Positions 1-5,442 are shown, counted from the stretch's first letter. The stretch is DNA of 5,442 nucleotides from an uncultured Geobacteraceae bacterium (GCA_903879825.1 CAIRND010000631.1:1-5442), one strand, 5' to 3'. The notes: generated by a model not told the origin, from the letters alone. Program-made: numbers and translations.

Positions 1-964
1 CCAGTTCGGAGGCCGCAGCGTGCGTGTTTTCATAGCCACAGGCTATTTTGAGCAACTTGGCAAATTGGCAGGCGATGATCGGCTGATCAAAACCGCGCAT
101 CATGCAGGCTTGCAGGGCGTAGGCGACGTGATCGCCCATCATAATGTAGGCCTCTTCGGAGAGCGGCGCCTGTGCAGAGTGCGGACTTGCAGATGAGTCG
201 CTAACGTGTGTCTGTCTCCCGGCGCCTGTTGTCTGTTCGTCTAAAAACTTCTGTGCTGCCATCTCGCTGCTGCGGCCGGTGGAAAGGACGACCGTGCGAC
301 AGCCGCAGGCTTTGGCAACATCAAGAGCGGCATCAATGGTATCAGTCCAGGCCTTGGCTGATATGGGGCGAACTATGCCGGTGGTGCCTAAAATCGAAAG
401 TCCGCCGATGATTCCCAGCCGGGCATTGAGAGTTTTTGTGGCGCGTGCTTCTCCGTCGGGGATAGAGATTTCAACCGTAAGAGTTATGGGTGACAGGTGA
501 GGGGGGAAGGATGAAAAAACCGAACGAACCGATTGCTCTATCATTGTGCGTGGTACCGGATTTATAGCCCATTCGCCCGGCGCAATAGCCAGACCCGGCT
601 TGGTGACTGTGCCGATGCCGATGCCGCCGATGAGGATTATTTCTCCTTGACTGTCCGCTGCTATCTGAGCCGAATCAAAGGGTGTACGCTCAACACGTGC
701 ATGAATTTCCGCCCCGTTGGTAATATCCGGATCATCTCCGGCATCCTTGATTACGAAGCATGCTGCATACTCTTCTGTAAATGTCTGTCCCTGTAGCACG
801 AATGTTGCGCAGATACCGCCAGGTAACACAATGGTGACCTCGTCAACCTGTTGCTGGCTGGCCAACATCTGAGCGGCACCTTTCGCCGCTGCCGCCGAAC
901 ATGAACCGGTTGTATAGCCAGATCGAAGCGGTGTGGAAGAGGGTGACGGGATGGCATGTAACAC
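1..964 (-). CDS. cbiD: Cobalt-precorrin-5B (C1)-methyltransferase CbiD, 3' end cut off by the window edge
   Basis: CbiD transfers the C1 methyl group from S-adenosylmethionine to cobalt-precorrin-5B in the anaerobic cobalamin pathway, in the cytoplasm. The frame is open from a GTG at 964 to the left edge (321 residues); family members usually have about 360-380, so roughly the last 40-60 are missing. Family hallmarks are visible: SGYTTGSCSAAAAKGA near residues 15-30, VIKDAGDDPDIT at 71-82, GGIGIGTVTKPGL at 113-125, the AINPVPR stretch ending at R139, and GGLSILGTTGIVRP at 187-200. The SEEAYIMMGDH stretch at 269-279 starts the C-terminal part. GTG is chosen because it overlaps the cbiC stop by one base (TAGTG), places the N-terminal glycine-rich motif correctly, and no other start lies nearby in frame; it lacks a clear ribosome binding site, so translation is probably coupled to cbiC. 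Residues about 242-267 are a Ser/Thr/Ala/Gln-rich stretch that looks like an insertion. The assignment is secure. Confidence 0.95.
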   Translation of the reverse strand, partial: MLHAIPSPSSTPLRSGYTTGSCSAAAAKGAAQMLASQQQVDEVTIVLPGGICATFVLQGQTFTEEYAACFVIKDAGDDPDITNGAEIHARVERTPFDSAQIAADSQGEIILIGGIGIGTVTKPGLAIAPGEWAINPVPRTMIEQSVRSVFSSFPPHLSPITLTVEISIPDGEARATKTLNARLGIIGGLSILGTTGIVRPISAKAWTDTIDAALDVAKACGCRTVVLSTGRSSEMAAQKFLDEQTTGAGRQTHVSDSSASPHSAQAPLSEEAYIMMGDHVAYALQACMMRGFDQPIIACQFAKLLKIACGYENTHAAASEL

Positions 965-1596
965 TACGCAGCTGCCAGTATGGATAACGCATTAACCACA
1001 GCAGCAGCCACATTGGAGCCACCCTTGCGTCCGATATTGGTTATGAACGGGATATCATGACCGCCGGCGGCCAGTGCATTTTTACTTTCCTCAGCTCCCA
1101 CAAAGCCGACCGGCAGGCCGATGATGAGGGCTGGGTGTGCTGCTCCGGTTTCAACCAAACGCAGTAGTTCAAACAGAGCGGTCGGAGCATTACCAATAAC
1201 AAATATACGATTCTTTGGATTGGCGACGGCTTTGCGCATGGCGGCAATGGAGCGGGTTATGCCTTCGGCCGTGGCGTTTTGGGCGACATCTGTATCTGCG
1301 ACGTGACAAGTTACCGGACATCCCCATTGTGTGAGGCGCGGCTTGCTAATCCCTGACAGGGCCATGTTCGTATCAGTGACAATACCGGCACCACTCTTGA
1401 GCGCAGCAATCGCCTTTTCAACGGCGTCGTCTGAGAACACCAGTGATTGGGCATATTCAAAATCAGCGCTGGTATGTATTGCCCGGCGCACAATCTGCCA
1501 TTCCGAAGAGGGCCAGCCATGATCGCCCGCTTCGGTGTCGATGATACGAAACGATTCAACTTCGATCTCTTCAGGTTTCATGCTCAATGAGTCCAT
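964..1596 (-). CDS. cbiC: Cobalt-precorrin-8 methylmutase CbiC (CobH family)
   Basis: CbiC moves the C11 methyl group to C12 of cobalt-precorrin-8, giving cobyrinate, in the cytoplasm. The 210-residue length is normal for the family. Visible motifs, numbered from the ATG at 1596: RRAIHTSADFEY around 37-48 with the expected catalytic histidine at 41, GAGIVTDTNMALSGI at 69-83, IGNAPTALFEL at 134-144, GLPVGFVGAEESK at 160-172 and GRKGGSNVAAAVVNAL at 189-204. An upstream in-frame GTG at 1605 would add three residues. The ATG at 1596 is preferred because it has GGGGTGG (1608-1602) five bases upstream and overlaps the cbiX stop by one base (TGATG). The 3' end overlaps the cbiD start by one base. 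Both junctions suggest translational coupling within one operon. The assignment is secure; only the start is open to argument. Confidence 0.96.
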   Translation of the reverse strand: MDSLSMKPEEIEVESFRIIDTEAGDHGWPSSEWQIVRRAIHTSADFEYAQSLVFSDDAVEKAIAALKSGAGIVTDTNMALSGISKPRLTQWGCPVTCHVADTDVAQNATAEGITRSIAAMRKAVANPKNRIFVIGNAPTALFELLRLVETGAAHPALIIGLPVGFVGAEESKNALAAGGHDIPFITNIGRKGGSNVAAAVVNALSILAAA

Positions 1597-1979
1597 CAGT
1601 TCCACCCCAGTCTTTCAAGTGATTCGCCAATCCGTTCCGTTTCGATCTCCGCCAGCTTGCGGTGCACTCCCAAATGCCCCCCCATCTCCATAACCAATCC
1701 AGGATGGCGTTTCTGGGCTTCTTCGATCTCTTCAGGCAGATCATGCTGGACATGAGCGCCCATGAAAAGGAAATACGGCATAAGCAGGATGCGCTCAGCG
1801 CCACGGGTGACACAGGTATCAATCCCCTGCTGAATATTTGGTTCATGCAGCTCTCGAAAAGATACCTCGACGATCTCAAAACCGGTCATTTCCTGAACCA
1901 TTACCGCAACCTCACGGGCTGCATCGTTGGCTTCAGAAATACGGCTGCCGTGAGCCATCATTAAAATTGCTGTTTTCAT
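1596..1979 (-). CDS. cbiX: Short-form sirohydrochlorin cobaltochelatase CbiX
   Basis: CbiX inserts cobalt into sirohydrochlorin, the committing step of the anaerobic cobalamin pathway, in the cytoplasm. At 127 residues it is the short single-domain form (CbiX-S), typical of archaea and some bacteria. Long CbiX and CbiK chelatases carry two such domains and are about twice the size, and short CbiX is thought to act as a homodimer. The metal-binding histidines are in place: MMAHGSR gives His10, and GAHVQHDLP gives His76 and His79, after the hydrophobic RILLMPYFLF strand. The C-terminus has GGHLGVHRKL at 100-109. The ATG has GAGGA at 1987-1983, three bases upstream. The gene follows the SOUL gene by 29 bp and overlaps cbiC by one base. 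Nickel or iron chelation (CfbA or SirB type) cannot be excluded from sequence alone, but the cbiC-cbiD neighbours make cobalt by far the likeliest metal. Confidence 0.93.
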   Translation of the reverse strand: MKTAILMMAHGSRISEANDAAREVAVMVQEMTGFEIVEVSFRELHEPNIQQGIDTCVTRGAERILLMPYFLFMGAHVQHDLPEEIEEAQKRHPGLVMEMGGHLGVHRKLAEIETERIGESLERLGWN

Positions 1980-2008
1980 TGTTCCTCGCTTGTTGTGCCG
2001 GAAATAAT

Positions 2009-2656
2009 TTATTTTGATTGAACCTTGGTGTCATCACCTGCCGCTATTGGGAGTAATATCTCGTTGCGACGCAGGAACCACGGGGTAAAAGGTGCGTTAT
2101 AGCGGGCCCACACAGGTGCGCCTGAAATGGTAAAGCCCATTTTGTGTACCCACGATTCCAGTTCCCGCTTGTGCTGAAGATAGCTTTTTTCGCTCCATAA
2201 GCCGGAGTAGCGCACCGATGCCATTCGGCGGGCTGGAACCTGGCGCAGCGTAATCTTCGGATCGTCTGGGTCCGGGAGGGTTTGCAACGTGGAGGTGGCT
2301 GGCATCGTGAAGCTTACTACCCACCTCTCCTGAACGCCGTGCTGAAGTACGGGAGCGGTCATGGATATTTTCTCTCCCTGAGCTTCTTTGGATGCGGGAG
2401 ACGTTACCGCCACGGTACTCCGTGGTCGATTATTGCCGGAAATGTAGCGAAATAATGTGCGGAATGCCTTGCTGCCAGCCCCTTCAAGGTCTCCATCCAC
2501 GATCGTTTCGGCGAGGAGGTTGGAGGCATAATCCCGGATCTCGAATGAGCCGCTTGTTTTTACAACTTTATAGAGTGCCTCTTCTGTCGCCATGGCATCC
2601 ATCGCTCCAATGATTATGATCGCTGCAGCAATTATGATCTTGATTGTACGATTCAT
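2009..2656 (-). CDS. Exported SOUL-family haem-binding protein
   Basis: This is a SOUL/HEBP-domain protein of 215 residues. The family binds haem or other porphyrins; its bacterial role is mostly unknown. Family features: YKVVKTSGSFEIRDY near residues 29-43, KISMTAPVLQ at 96-105 (the typical MTAPV core), FTMPATSTL at 116-124 leading to PARRMASVRYSGLWSE, and the closing RYNAPFTPWFLRRNE at 185-199. The N-terminus is a clear signal peptide: MNRTIK, a hydrophobic run of I and A, then AMA|TEE with predicted cleavage after residue 23, so the mature protein should be periplasmic. The frame is open 25 codons further upstream, but the ATG at 2656 is preferred: AAAGG (2668-2664) lies seven bases ahead and the longer form would bury the signal peptide. 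It stands 29 bp ahead of cbiX on the same strand with no terminator between, so it probably heads the cobalamin operon. No classical haem-ligand motif is evident, so binding is inferred from the family. Confidence 0.88.
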   Translation of the reverse strand: MNRTIKIIIAAAIIIIGAMDAMATEEALYKVVKTSGSFEIRDYASNLLAETIVDGDLEGAGSKAFRTLFRYISGNNRPRSTVAVTSPASKEAQGEKISMTAPVLQHGVQERWVVSFTMPATSTLQTLPDPDDPKITLRQVPARRMASVRYSGLWSEKSYLQHKRELESWVHKMGFTISGAPVWARYNAPFTPWFLRRNEILLPIAAGDDTKVQSK

Positions 2657-2790
2657 TATCATACCTTTGATTGTTTGCATACCCGGAATAAGTGATGAAT
2701 TGGAAAGGGCGGATTTCATGAAACGAGTCAAGAAAAGATGAGTCTGAGGGGTAGAAGCTTTGGCAGGATCAGTCCCATTAATTACGATAA

Positions 2791-2818
2791 CCGGGGAGAT
2801 GTTTCGCCATCTCCCCGG
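2791..2818 (-). terminator. Hairpin terminator after the cytochrome c gene
   Basis: A perfect 11-bp inverted repeat (CCGGGGAGATG, six-base loop, CATCTCCCCGG) starts eight bases beyond the cytochrome c stop codon. On the minus strand the stem is followed by TTATCGTAATTAAT, an AT-rich but imperfect T tract, so termination may be incomplete. It lies before the SOUL gene and separates the cytochrome transcript from the SOUL-cbi operon. Confidence 0.75.
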
Positions 2819-2825
2819 TATGCAA

Positions 2826-3125
2826 CTACTTCTTGAAGGTTTTTATGATATAGTCGGCCAGCAGTTTAGCGTCGGCATCGGAAACAGCCTTGGCGTCGAA
2901 AGCAGGCATGCCGCCACCACCCTTACGAACCTGCTTGATGATCTTCTTTGAATCTTTAATGCCTTTGAGTGTCGCTTTTGGTTTCATGATGTTACCACCA
3001 TCAGGGTGGCAGGAAGCACATTTTGCCTTGAAAACTGCTTCTCCCGCGTCTCCTGCAGCGAAAGCTGCTGCTGACATCATGCTGACACATACAACAACTG
3101 CTGCCAAAACGATACGTTTCTTCAT
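2826..3125 (-). CDS. Small periplasmic monoheme c-type cytochrome (class I, c6-like)
   Basis: A 99-residue preprotein with one covalent haem site, probably a soluble periplasmic electron carrier; its partners cannot be told from sequence. Residues 1-23 form a signal peptide (MKKR, a hydrophobic core, then AFA|AGD). The mature domain is about 76 residues, compact for class I cytochromes. CASCH at 36-40 binds the haem, with His40 as one axial ligand. Met73 in GGGGMPAF is the expected second ligand, and DAKLLADYIIKTFKK is the usual C-terminal helix. The reading frame stays open to 3185, but that region overlaps the probable promoter and would place 20 charged residues ahead of the signal peptide. 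The ATG at 3125 has GGGAG (3136-3132) six bases upstream and is the real start. It lies 116 bp downstream of hemW, with its own promoter and terminator. The family call is secure; the subgroup is tentative. Confidence 0.93.
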   Translation of the reverse strand: MKKRIVLAAVVVCVSMMSAAAFAAGDAGEAVFKAKCASCHPDGGNIMKPKATLKGIKDSKKIIKQVRKGGGGMPAFDAKAVSDADAKLLADYIIKTFKK

Positions 3126-3153
3126 TCCGTTCTCCCTTTCAATCAAGTAGTTG

Positions 3154-3168
3154 TCCTCTTTTTGAGGA
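3154..3168 (-). other. Small hairpin in the 5' leader of the cytochrome c mRNA
   Basis: TCCTC and GAGGA are perfect five-base arms around a loop of five T on the plus strand (five A in the mRNA). The hairpin falls between the predicted transcription start near 3174 and the ribosome binding site at 3136-3132. It might stabilise the message or affect translation. The stem is short enough to arise by chance. Confidence 0.3.
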
Positions 3169-3180
3169 TGAGTGCGGCCC

Positions 3181-3209
3181 ACCATACCATTTGGAAGCTA
3201 TACTGACAA
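3181..3209 (-). promoter_or_regulatory. Likely sigma70-type promoter of the cytochrome c gene
   Basis: On the minus strand TTGTCA (3209-3204, five of six matches to the -35 consensus) is followed after 17 bases by TATGGT (3186-3181, four of six matches to the -10). It lies in the hemW-cytochrome gap and would start transcription near 3174, leaving a leader of about 50 bases. Read from sequence only. Confidence 0.55.
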
Positions 3210-3241
3210 GTGGCGGTTTTACGGTTCAGCCGTTTAGGATA

Positions 3242-4375
3242 TTACAAAAACCGTGAAAAGACCTGATTTGATAGTAACATTCCTCTTCCTGTCAGAGAAA
3301 GGACACTCCCATTATGCTGAAGAAGCCCCAGCGAGATAAGGTCCGAAGGCACCGAACCGTAGACAGATTCCAATGATTTTCCAAATTCACCTTCAAAAGC
3401 GGTAAGGCTTATTCCCTCCGATAACCGTAATCCCAAAAACAGGTATTCTGCCACGGCATCACTCTCTGTTAAGCGGTGTTCGTCGATCCTCTCCAGCAGC
3501 CCGGACAGAACAGAGTGTTGATAGTGTGTCAGTGAATCTGGATTGCTGAAGCGCACACCGTACTCGTCCCGCATAAAGGAATGAGCCGCAACGCCAAGTC
3601 CCCGGTAGCCATCACGTTTCCAATAGCCGCTGTTATGTTGGGAGCTGAATCCAGGACGGGCATAATTGGCAATTTCATAATGGTCAAATCCGGCGGCCGC
3701 CAGAAGTTCATCCGCCAGTTCAAACATATCCGCCGAGATATCCTCGTCAACCAACTCCGGGCTGTTTGATGGATAGATATGGGCAAAAGGGGTGCCTTCC
3801 TCCACCGTCAGGCCATAGATGGAAATATGCTCCGGGCAGAGTTCGATAGCGTGCTGTAGCTCCGTTCGCCACTGATCAAGGTCCTGTCCGGGGAGAGAAT
3901 GGATCAAATCTATACTGACATTATTGAATCCAGCTTCACGTATATCCTGAAAAGCCTGGCGAGATTGTTGCGCCGAATGAATTCTTCCCAGGCGGTTCAG
4001 AAAACGATCATCGAATGACTGTATCCCGAGAGAAATCCGGTTGATACCGGCATTTCTGAACTCCTTCAGCGAATTTAGATCTACCGTACCCGGATTTGCT
4101 TCCAGAGTTATTTCTGCATCTGCCTGTATGGTCGCCAGAGTGTCTATGCCCTCAAGTAAAGTTGCAAGCTGCTTCGGTTTCAGTAACGAGGGGGTGCCAC
4201 CGCCGAAATAGATAGAAGCAAGCGGGCGAATATCATGGGGGGAGAGTTGTAATTCACGCAGCAGGAGAGCGGGGTACTCGTCTATCTCGTTCTTCTGTGG
4301 AGTGCGGGAGATAAAGGCACAATAGTGACATTTTTCAATACAGAATGGCACGTGAATGTAGAGTCGGTTGAACAA
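3242..4375 (-). CDS. hemW: Radical SAM haem chaperone HemW (HemN-like)
   Basis: HemW is a cytoplasmic radical-SAM family protein that binds haem and delivers it to acceptor proteins; it is often misnamed oxygen-independent coproporphyrinogen III oxidase. The 377-residue length is typical. The cluster motif CIEKCHYC (Cys12, Cys16, Cys19) is followed by AF. True HemN has an extra Cys two residues after the third, which is absent here and favours HemW. Other marks: IYFGGGTPSLL at 55-65, ITLEANPGTVD at 89-99, RISLGIQSFD at 113-122, SIDLIHSLPGQ at 154-164, SIYGLTVEEGTPF at 185-197, then HYEIANYARPGF and GYRGLGVAAHSF at 232-267. The C-terminal HemW domain ends LTGRGMLLSNQVFSRFL. The start codon is an uncommon TTG, supported by a strong AAGGAG five bases upstream and by correct placement of YIHVPFC. 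It diverges from the OB-fold gene across a 92-bp gap. Haem transfer is known for a few homologues; here it is inferred. Confidence 0.92.
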   Translation of the reverse strand: MFNRLYIHVPFCIEKCHYCAFISRTPQKNEIDEYPALLLRELQLSPHDIRPLASIYFGGGTPSLLKPKQLATLLEGIDTLATIQADAEITLEANPGTVDLNSLKEFRNAGINRISLGIQSFDDRFLNRLGRIHSAQQSRQAFQDIREAGFNNVSIDLIHSLPGQDLDQWRTELQHAIELCPEHISIYGLTVEEGTPFAHIYPSNSPELVDEDISADMFELADELLAAAGFDHYEIANYARPGFSSQHNSGYWKRDGYRGLGVAAHSFMRDEYGVRFSNPDSLTHYQHSVLSGLLERIDEHRLTESDAVAEYLFLGLRLSEGISLTAFEGEFGKSLESVYGSVPSDLISLGLLQHNGSVLSLTGRGMLLSNQVFSRFL

Positions 4376-4380
4376 ATGTG

Positions 4381-4386
4381 CTCCTT
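4381..4386 (-). promoter_or_regulatory. Ribosome binding site that fixes the TTG start of hemW
   Basis: AAGGAG on the minus strand lies five bases upstream of the TTG at 4375. No ATG or GTG is available in frame near the conserved N-terminus, so this site decides the start. Confidence 0.75.
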
Positions 4387-4398
4387 TTTCCGTAAAAA

Positions 4399-4426
4399 TT
4401 GAGTGCCGAGCGTGTGGAGATATGAT
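4399..4426 (+). promoter_or_regulatory. Likely sigma70-type promoter of the exported OB-fold gene
   Basis: TTGAGT (4399-4404) and TATGAT (4421-4426, five of six matches to the -10) are 16 bases apart. Transcription would start near 4433, giving a leader of about 35 bases that holds the ribosome binding site AAGGGG (4457-4462), five bases before the ATG. Just past the -10 lies the short hyphenated palindrome CAACA-C-TGTTG (4435-4445), a possible operator for this gene and for the divergent hemW. A separate hemW promoter on the other strand is not clear. Confidence 0.55.
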
Positions 4427-4467
4427 AGTATCAGCAACACTGTTGGTATATACAAAAAGGGGAATTT

Positions 4468-5271
4468 ATGAAAAAAAGTCTTATTATGTCACTTTCCTGT
4501 GTAATCGCATTATCTTCCATTACAACCACGATGGCTTCGCCTGATAAAGCAGCAGCGCCTGCTGCCGCAACCACACCTGCTGCGCCGGTTAAAGCTGCTG
4601 CAGTCGCTCCGCAAGCCGAAGCCGAACAGCTTTCCGGCAAAGTTTTGCAGACCATGGATAGTGGTGGCTATACGTACGTGTATATTCAGAAAAAAAATGG
4701 AGAGAGCGTGTGGGTTGCCGTTGCCTCTACTCCAGTTACCGTCGGTTCTCCGGTTACCTTTAAGGGCGGCGTGGAGATGTCAAACTTTGAAAGTAAAAGC
4801 CTGAAACGTACTTTTGACAAGATTCTTTTTGCCGATGGCGTTGTCTCTGTCAATCCATCCGCCAGTGCATCGCCTGCATCAGTAAAAGATAAAGACAAAG
4901 GTACCTCCGGTGGGAGCAAAGCGGCTGCTGCGGTTAAAGATGGTAAGATATCTGTGCCGAAAGCAACGGGAGCGAATGCGCATACCGTTCAGGAAATTTT
5001 TACTGACAGCGCCAAGCTGAACAAAAAGAAAGTTGTCGTCAGAGGTAAGGTCGTCAAGGTGTCTTCCGGGATTATGGGTAAAAACTGGATTCACATTCAG
5101 GACGGAACCGGTAACCAGGCCAAGAAAAATCATAACCTTGTCTGTACTTCAAAAAGTATGGCTGATGTGGGTGACGTCGTAACGGTGAGCGGAATCCTTG
5201 CCAAAGATAAGGACTTTGGCGGTGGTTACAAGTACACCGCTATTGTTGAAGAGTCCACGATCAGTAAATAG
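4468..5271 (+). CDS. Exported protein with two OB-fold domains, NrfJ-like
   Basis: A 267-residue secreted protein. Residues 1-23 are a signal peptide (MKKS, hydrophobic core, TMA|SPD), so it should act in the periplasm. Residues 24-54 are a disordered Ala/Pro-rich linker. The first domain, about 55-128, contains SGKVLQTMDSGGYTYVYIQ and SVWVAV; this resembles NrfJ-type proteins found near nitrite-reductase cytochrome genes. A Ser/Ala/Lys/Asp-rich linker (about 130-165) leads to a second OB-fold at about 172-265: VVVRGKVVKVSSGIMGKNWIHIQDGTG, then GDVVTVSGILAKDKDFGGGYKY. Such proteins are often labelled nucleic-acid binding because of the fold, but export makes DNA or RNA binding unlikely. Cys11 is not in a convincing lipobox, so it is probably soluble. 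The ATG has AAGGGG five bases upstream and a promoter further up. The stop codon lies inside a 19-bp tandem repeat. The fold is well supported from the motifs; the function is unknown. Confidence 0.8.
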   Translation: MKKSLIMSLSCVIALSSITTTMASPDKAAAPAAATTPAAPVKAAAVAPQAEAEQLSGKVLQTMDSGGYTYVYIQKKNGESVWVAVASTPVTVGSPVTFKGGVEMSNFESKSLKRTFDKILFADGVVSVNPSASASPASVKDKDKGTSGGSKAAAAVKDGKISVPKATGANAHTVQEIFTDSAKLNKKKVVVRGKVVKVSSGIMGKNWIHIQDGTGNQAKKNHNLVCTSKSMADVGDVVTVSGILAKDKDFGGGYKYTAIVEESTISK

Positions 5272-5308
5272 TTTCAGGATCAGTAAATAGTTTCAGGATC
5301 AGTAAATA
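5259..5308 (+). repeat. 19-bp tandem repeat spanning the stop codon of the OB-fold gene
   Basis: The unit GATCAGTAAATAGTTTCAG occurs at 5259-5277 and, identically, at 5278-5296, followed by its first 12 bases at 5297-5308. The first copy encodes the last residues (ISK) and the TAG stop. Because 19 is not a multiple of three, the copied TAGs lie in other frames. The exact identity of the copies points to a recent slippage duplication. Confidence 0.97.
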
Positions 5309-5332
5309 AAAACTGTACATGAAACGTTCATT

Positions 5333-5364
5333 ACGAGCCCTTTGTTCTTTTACGAAGGGCTCGT
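5333..5364 (+). terminator. Stem-loop terminator after the OB-fold gene
   Basis: A perfect 10-bp inverted repeat (ACGAGCCCTT and AAGGGCTCGT) encloses a 12-base loop, about 60 bases past the stop codon. It is followed by CCTTTGTC, a weak T tract, so it fits an intrinsic terminator that may leak. No gene in the window converges on it. Confidence 0.75.
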
Positions 5365-5376
5365 CCTTTGTCGCAG

Positions 5377-5405
5377 TTGAAAGCGGTGCAACTTCCTGCT
5401 ACAGT
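5377..5405 (+). promoter_or_regulatory. Possible promoter for a gene beyond the right edge
   Basis: TTGAAA (5377-5382) and TACAGT (5400-5405) are 17 bases apart, a fair sigma70 match just after the terminator and pointing out of the window. No coding start is seen in the last 37 bases, so this is a guess from spacing and consensus. Confidence 0.3.
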
Positions 5406-5442
5406 GCGGCATGTCAAATCCGGTTCAAGAACATTATCAAAA

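Noticed and set aside
208..796. Plus-strand open frames across the cbiD region
   Set aside because: They are antisense to a well-conserved CbiD sequence and show no recognisable protein features.
2657..2731. N-terminal extension of the SOUL gene starting at 2731
   Set aside because: It would put 25 extra residues ahead of a good signal peptide, and the ATG at 2656 has a well-spaced ribosome binding site.
2762..2780. A stretch on the minus strand (GACTGATCCTGCCA) that partly resembles the B12 box of cobalamin riboswitches
   Set aside because: Only the CCTGCC part fits, and the rest of the riboswitch would have to overlap the cytochrome terminator and coding region with no visible conserved core.
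3126..3185. N-terminal extension of the cytochrome c gene starting at 3185
   Set aside because: It overlaps the -10 element of the likely promoter and places a charged segment before the signal peptide.
3221..3233. Small inverted repeat ACGG-TTCAG-CCGT just past hemW as a terminator
   Set aside because: The stem is only four base pairs and is followed by A rather than T residues on the minus strand.
3242..4375. Calling this gene hemN (coproporphyrinogen III dehydrogenase)
   Set aside because: The fourth cysteine of the HemN CxxxCxxCxC motif is replaced by Phe, and the overall pattern matches HemW.
5375..5393. Inverted repeat AGTTG/CAACT as an operator
   Set aside because: Five-base arms with a nine-base gap are expected by chance, and no gene in the window starts after it.

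Overview
The window looks like chromosomal DNA from an anaerobic, cytochrome-rich Deltaproteobacterium, most likely of the Geobacter/Desulfuromonadales group. This is an inference from three things: the anaerobic (cobalt-early) cobalamin genes cbiX, cbiC and cbiD in a row with a short, archaeal-size CbiX; a small periplasmic c-type cytochrome; and an exported double OB-fold protein of a kind I associate with that group. By eye the G+C content is near one half. There are no signs of mobile DNA, phage, CRISPR or RNA genes.

Layout. Six of the seven genes lie on the minus strand. Read in their own direction they are hemW (4375-3242), a monoheme cytochrome c (3125-2826), a SOUL-family haem-binding protein (2656-2009), cbiX (1979-1596), cbiC (1596-964) and cbiD (964 to beyond the left edge, C-terminus missing). 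One gene runs the other way on the plus strand: an exported protein with two OB-fold domains (4468-5271). It diverges from hemW and ends in a 19-bp tandem repeat followed by a stem-loop terminator.

Transcription units. The cytochrome has its own sigma70-like promoter (3209-3181) and a hairpin terminator (2818-2791), so it is probably a single-gene unit. The SOUL gene and cbiX are 29 bp apart, while cbiX/cbiC and cbiC/cbiD each overlap by one base (TGATG and TAGTG). SOUL-cbiX-cbiC-cbiD is therefore probably one operon that continues past the left edge, likely with more cobalamin genes. No cobalamin riboswitch is visible ahead of it. The exported OB-fold gene has a recognisable sigma70-like promoter (4399-4426).

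How the genes fit together. The minus-strand genes share a tetrapyrrole theme. HemW is a radical-SAM haem chaperone, the cytochrome carries covalent haem, SOUL proteins bind haem or porphyrin, and CbiX/CbiC/CbiD insert cobalt into sirohydrochlorin and carry out later corrin-ring steps. All the enzymes belong to known families. The parts worth a second look are the secreted SOUL protein at the head of a cobalamin operon, a low-complexity insertion in CbiD, the tandem repeat that copies the stop codon of the OB-fold gene, and that exported OB-fold protein itself.
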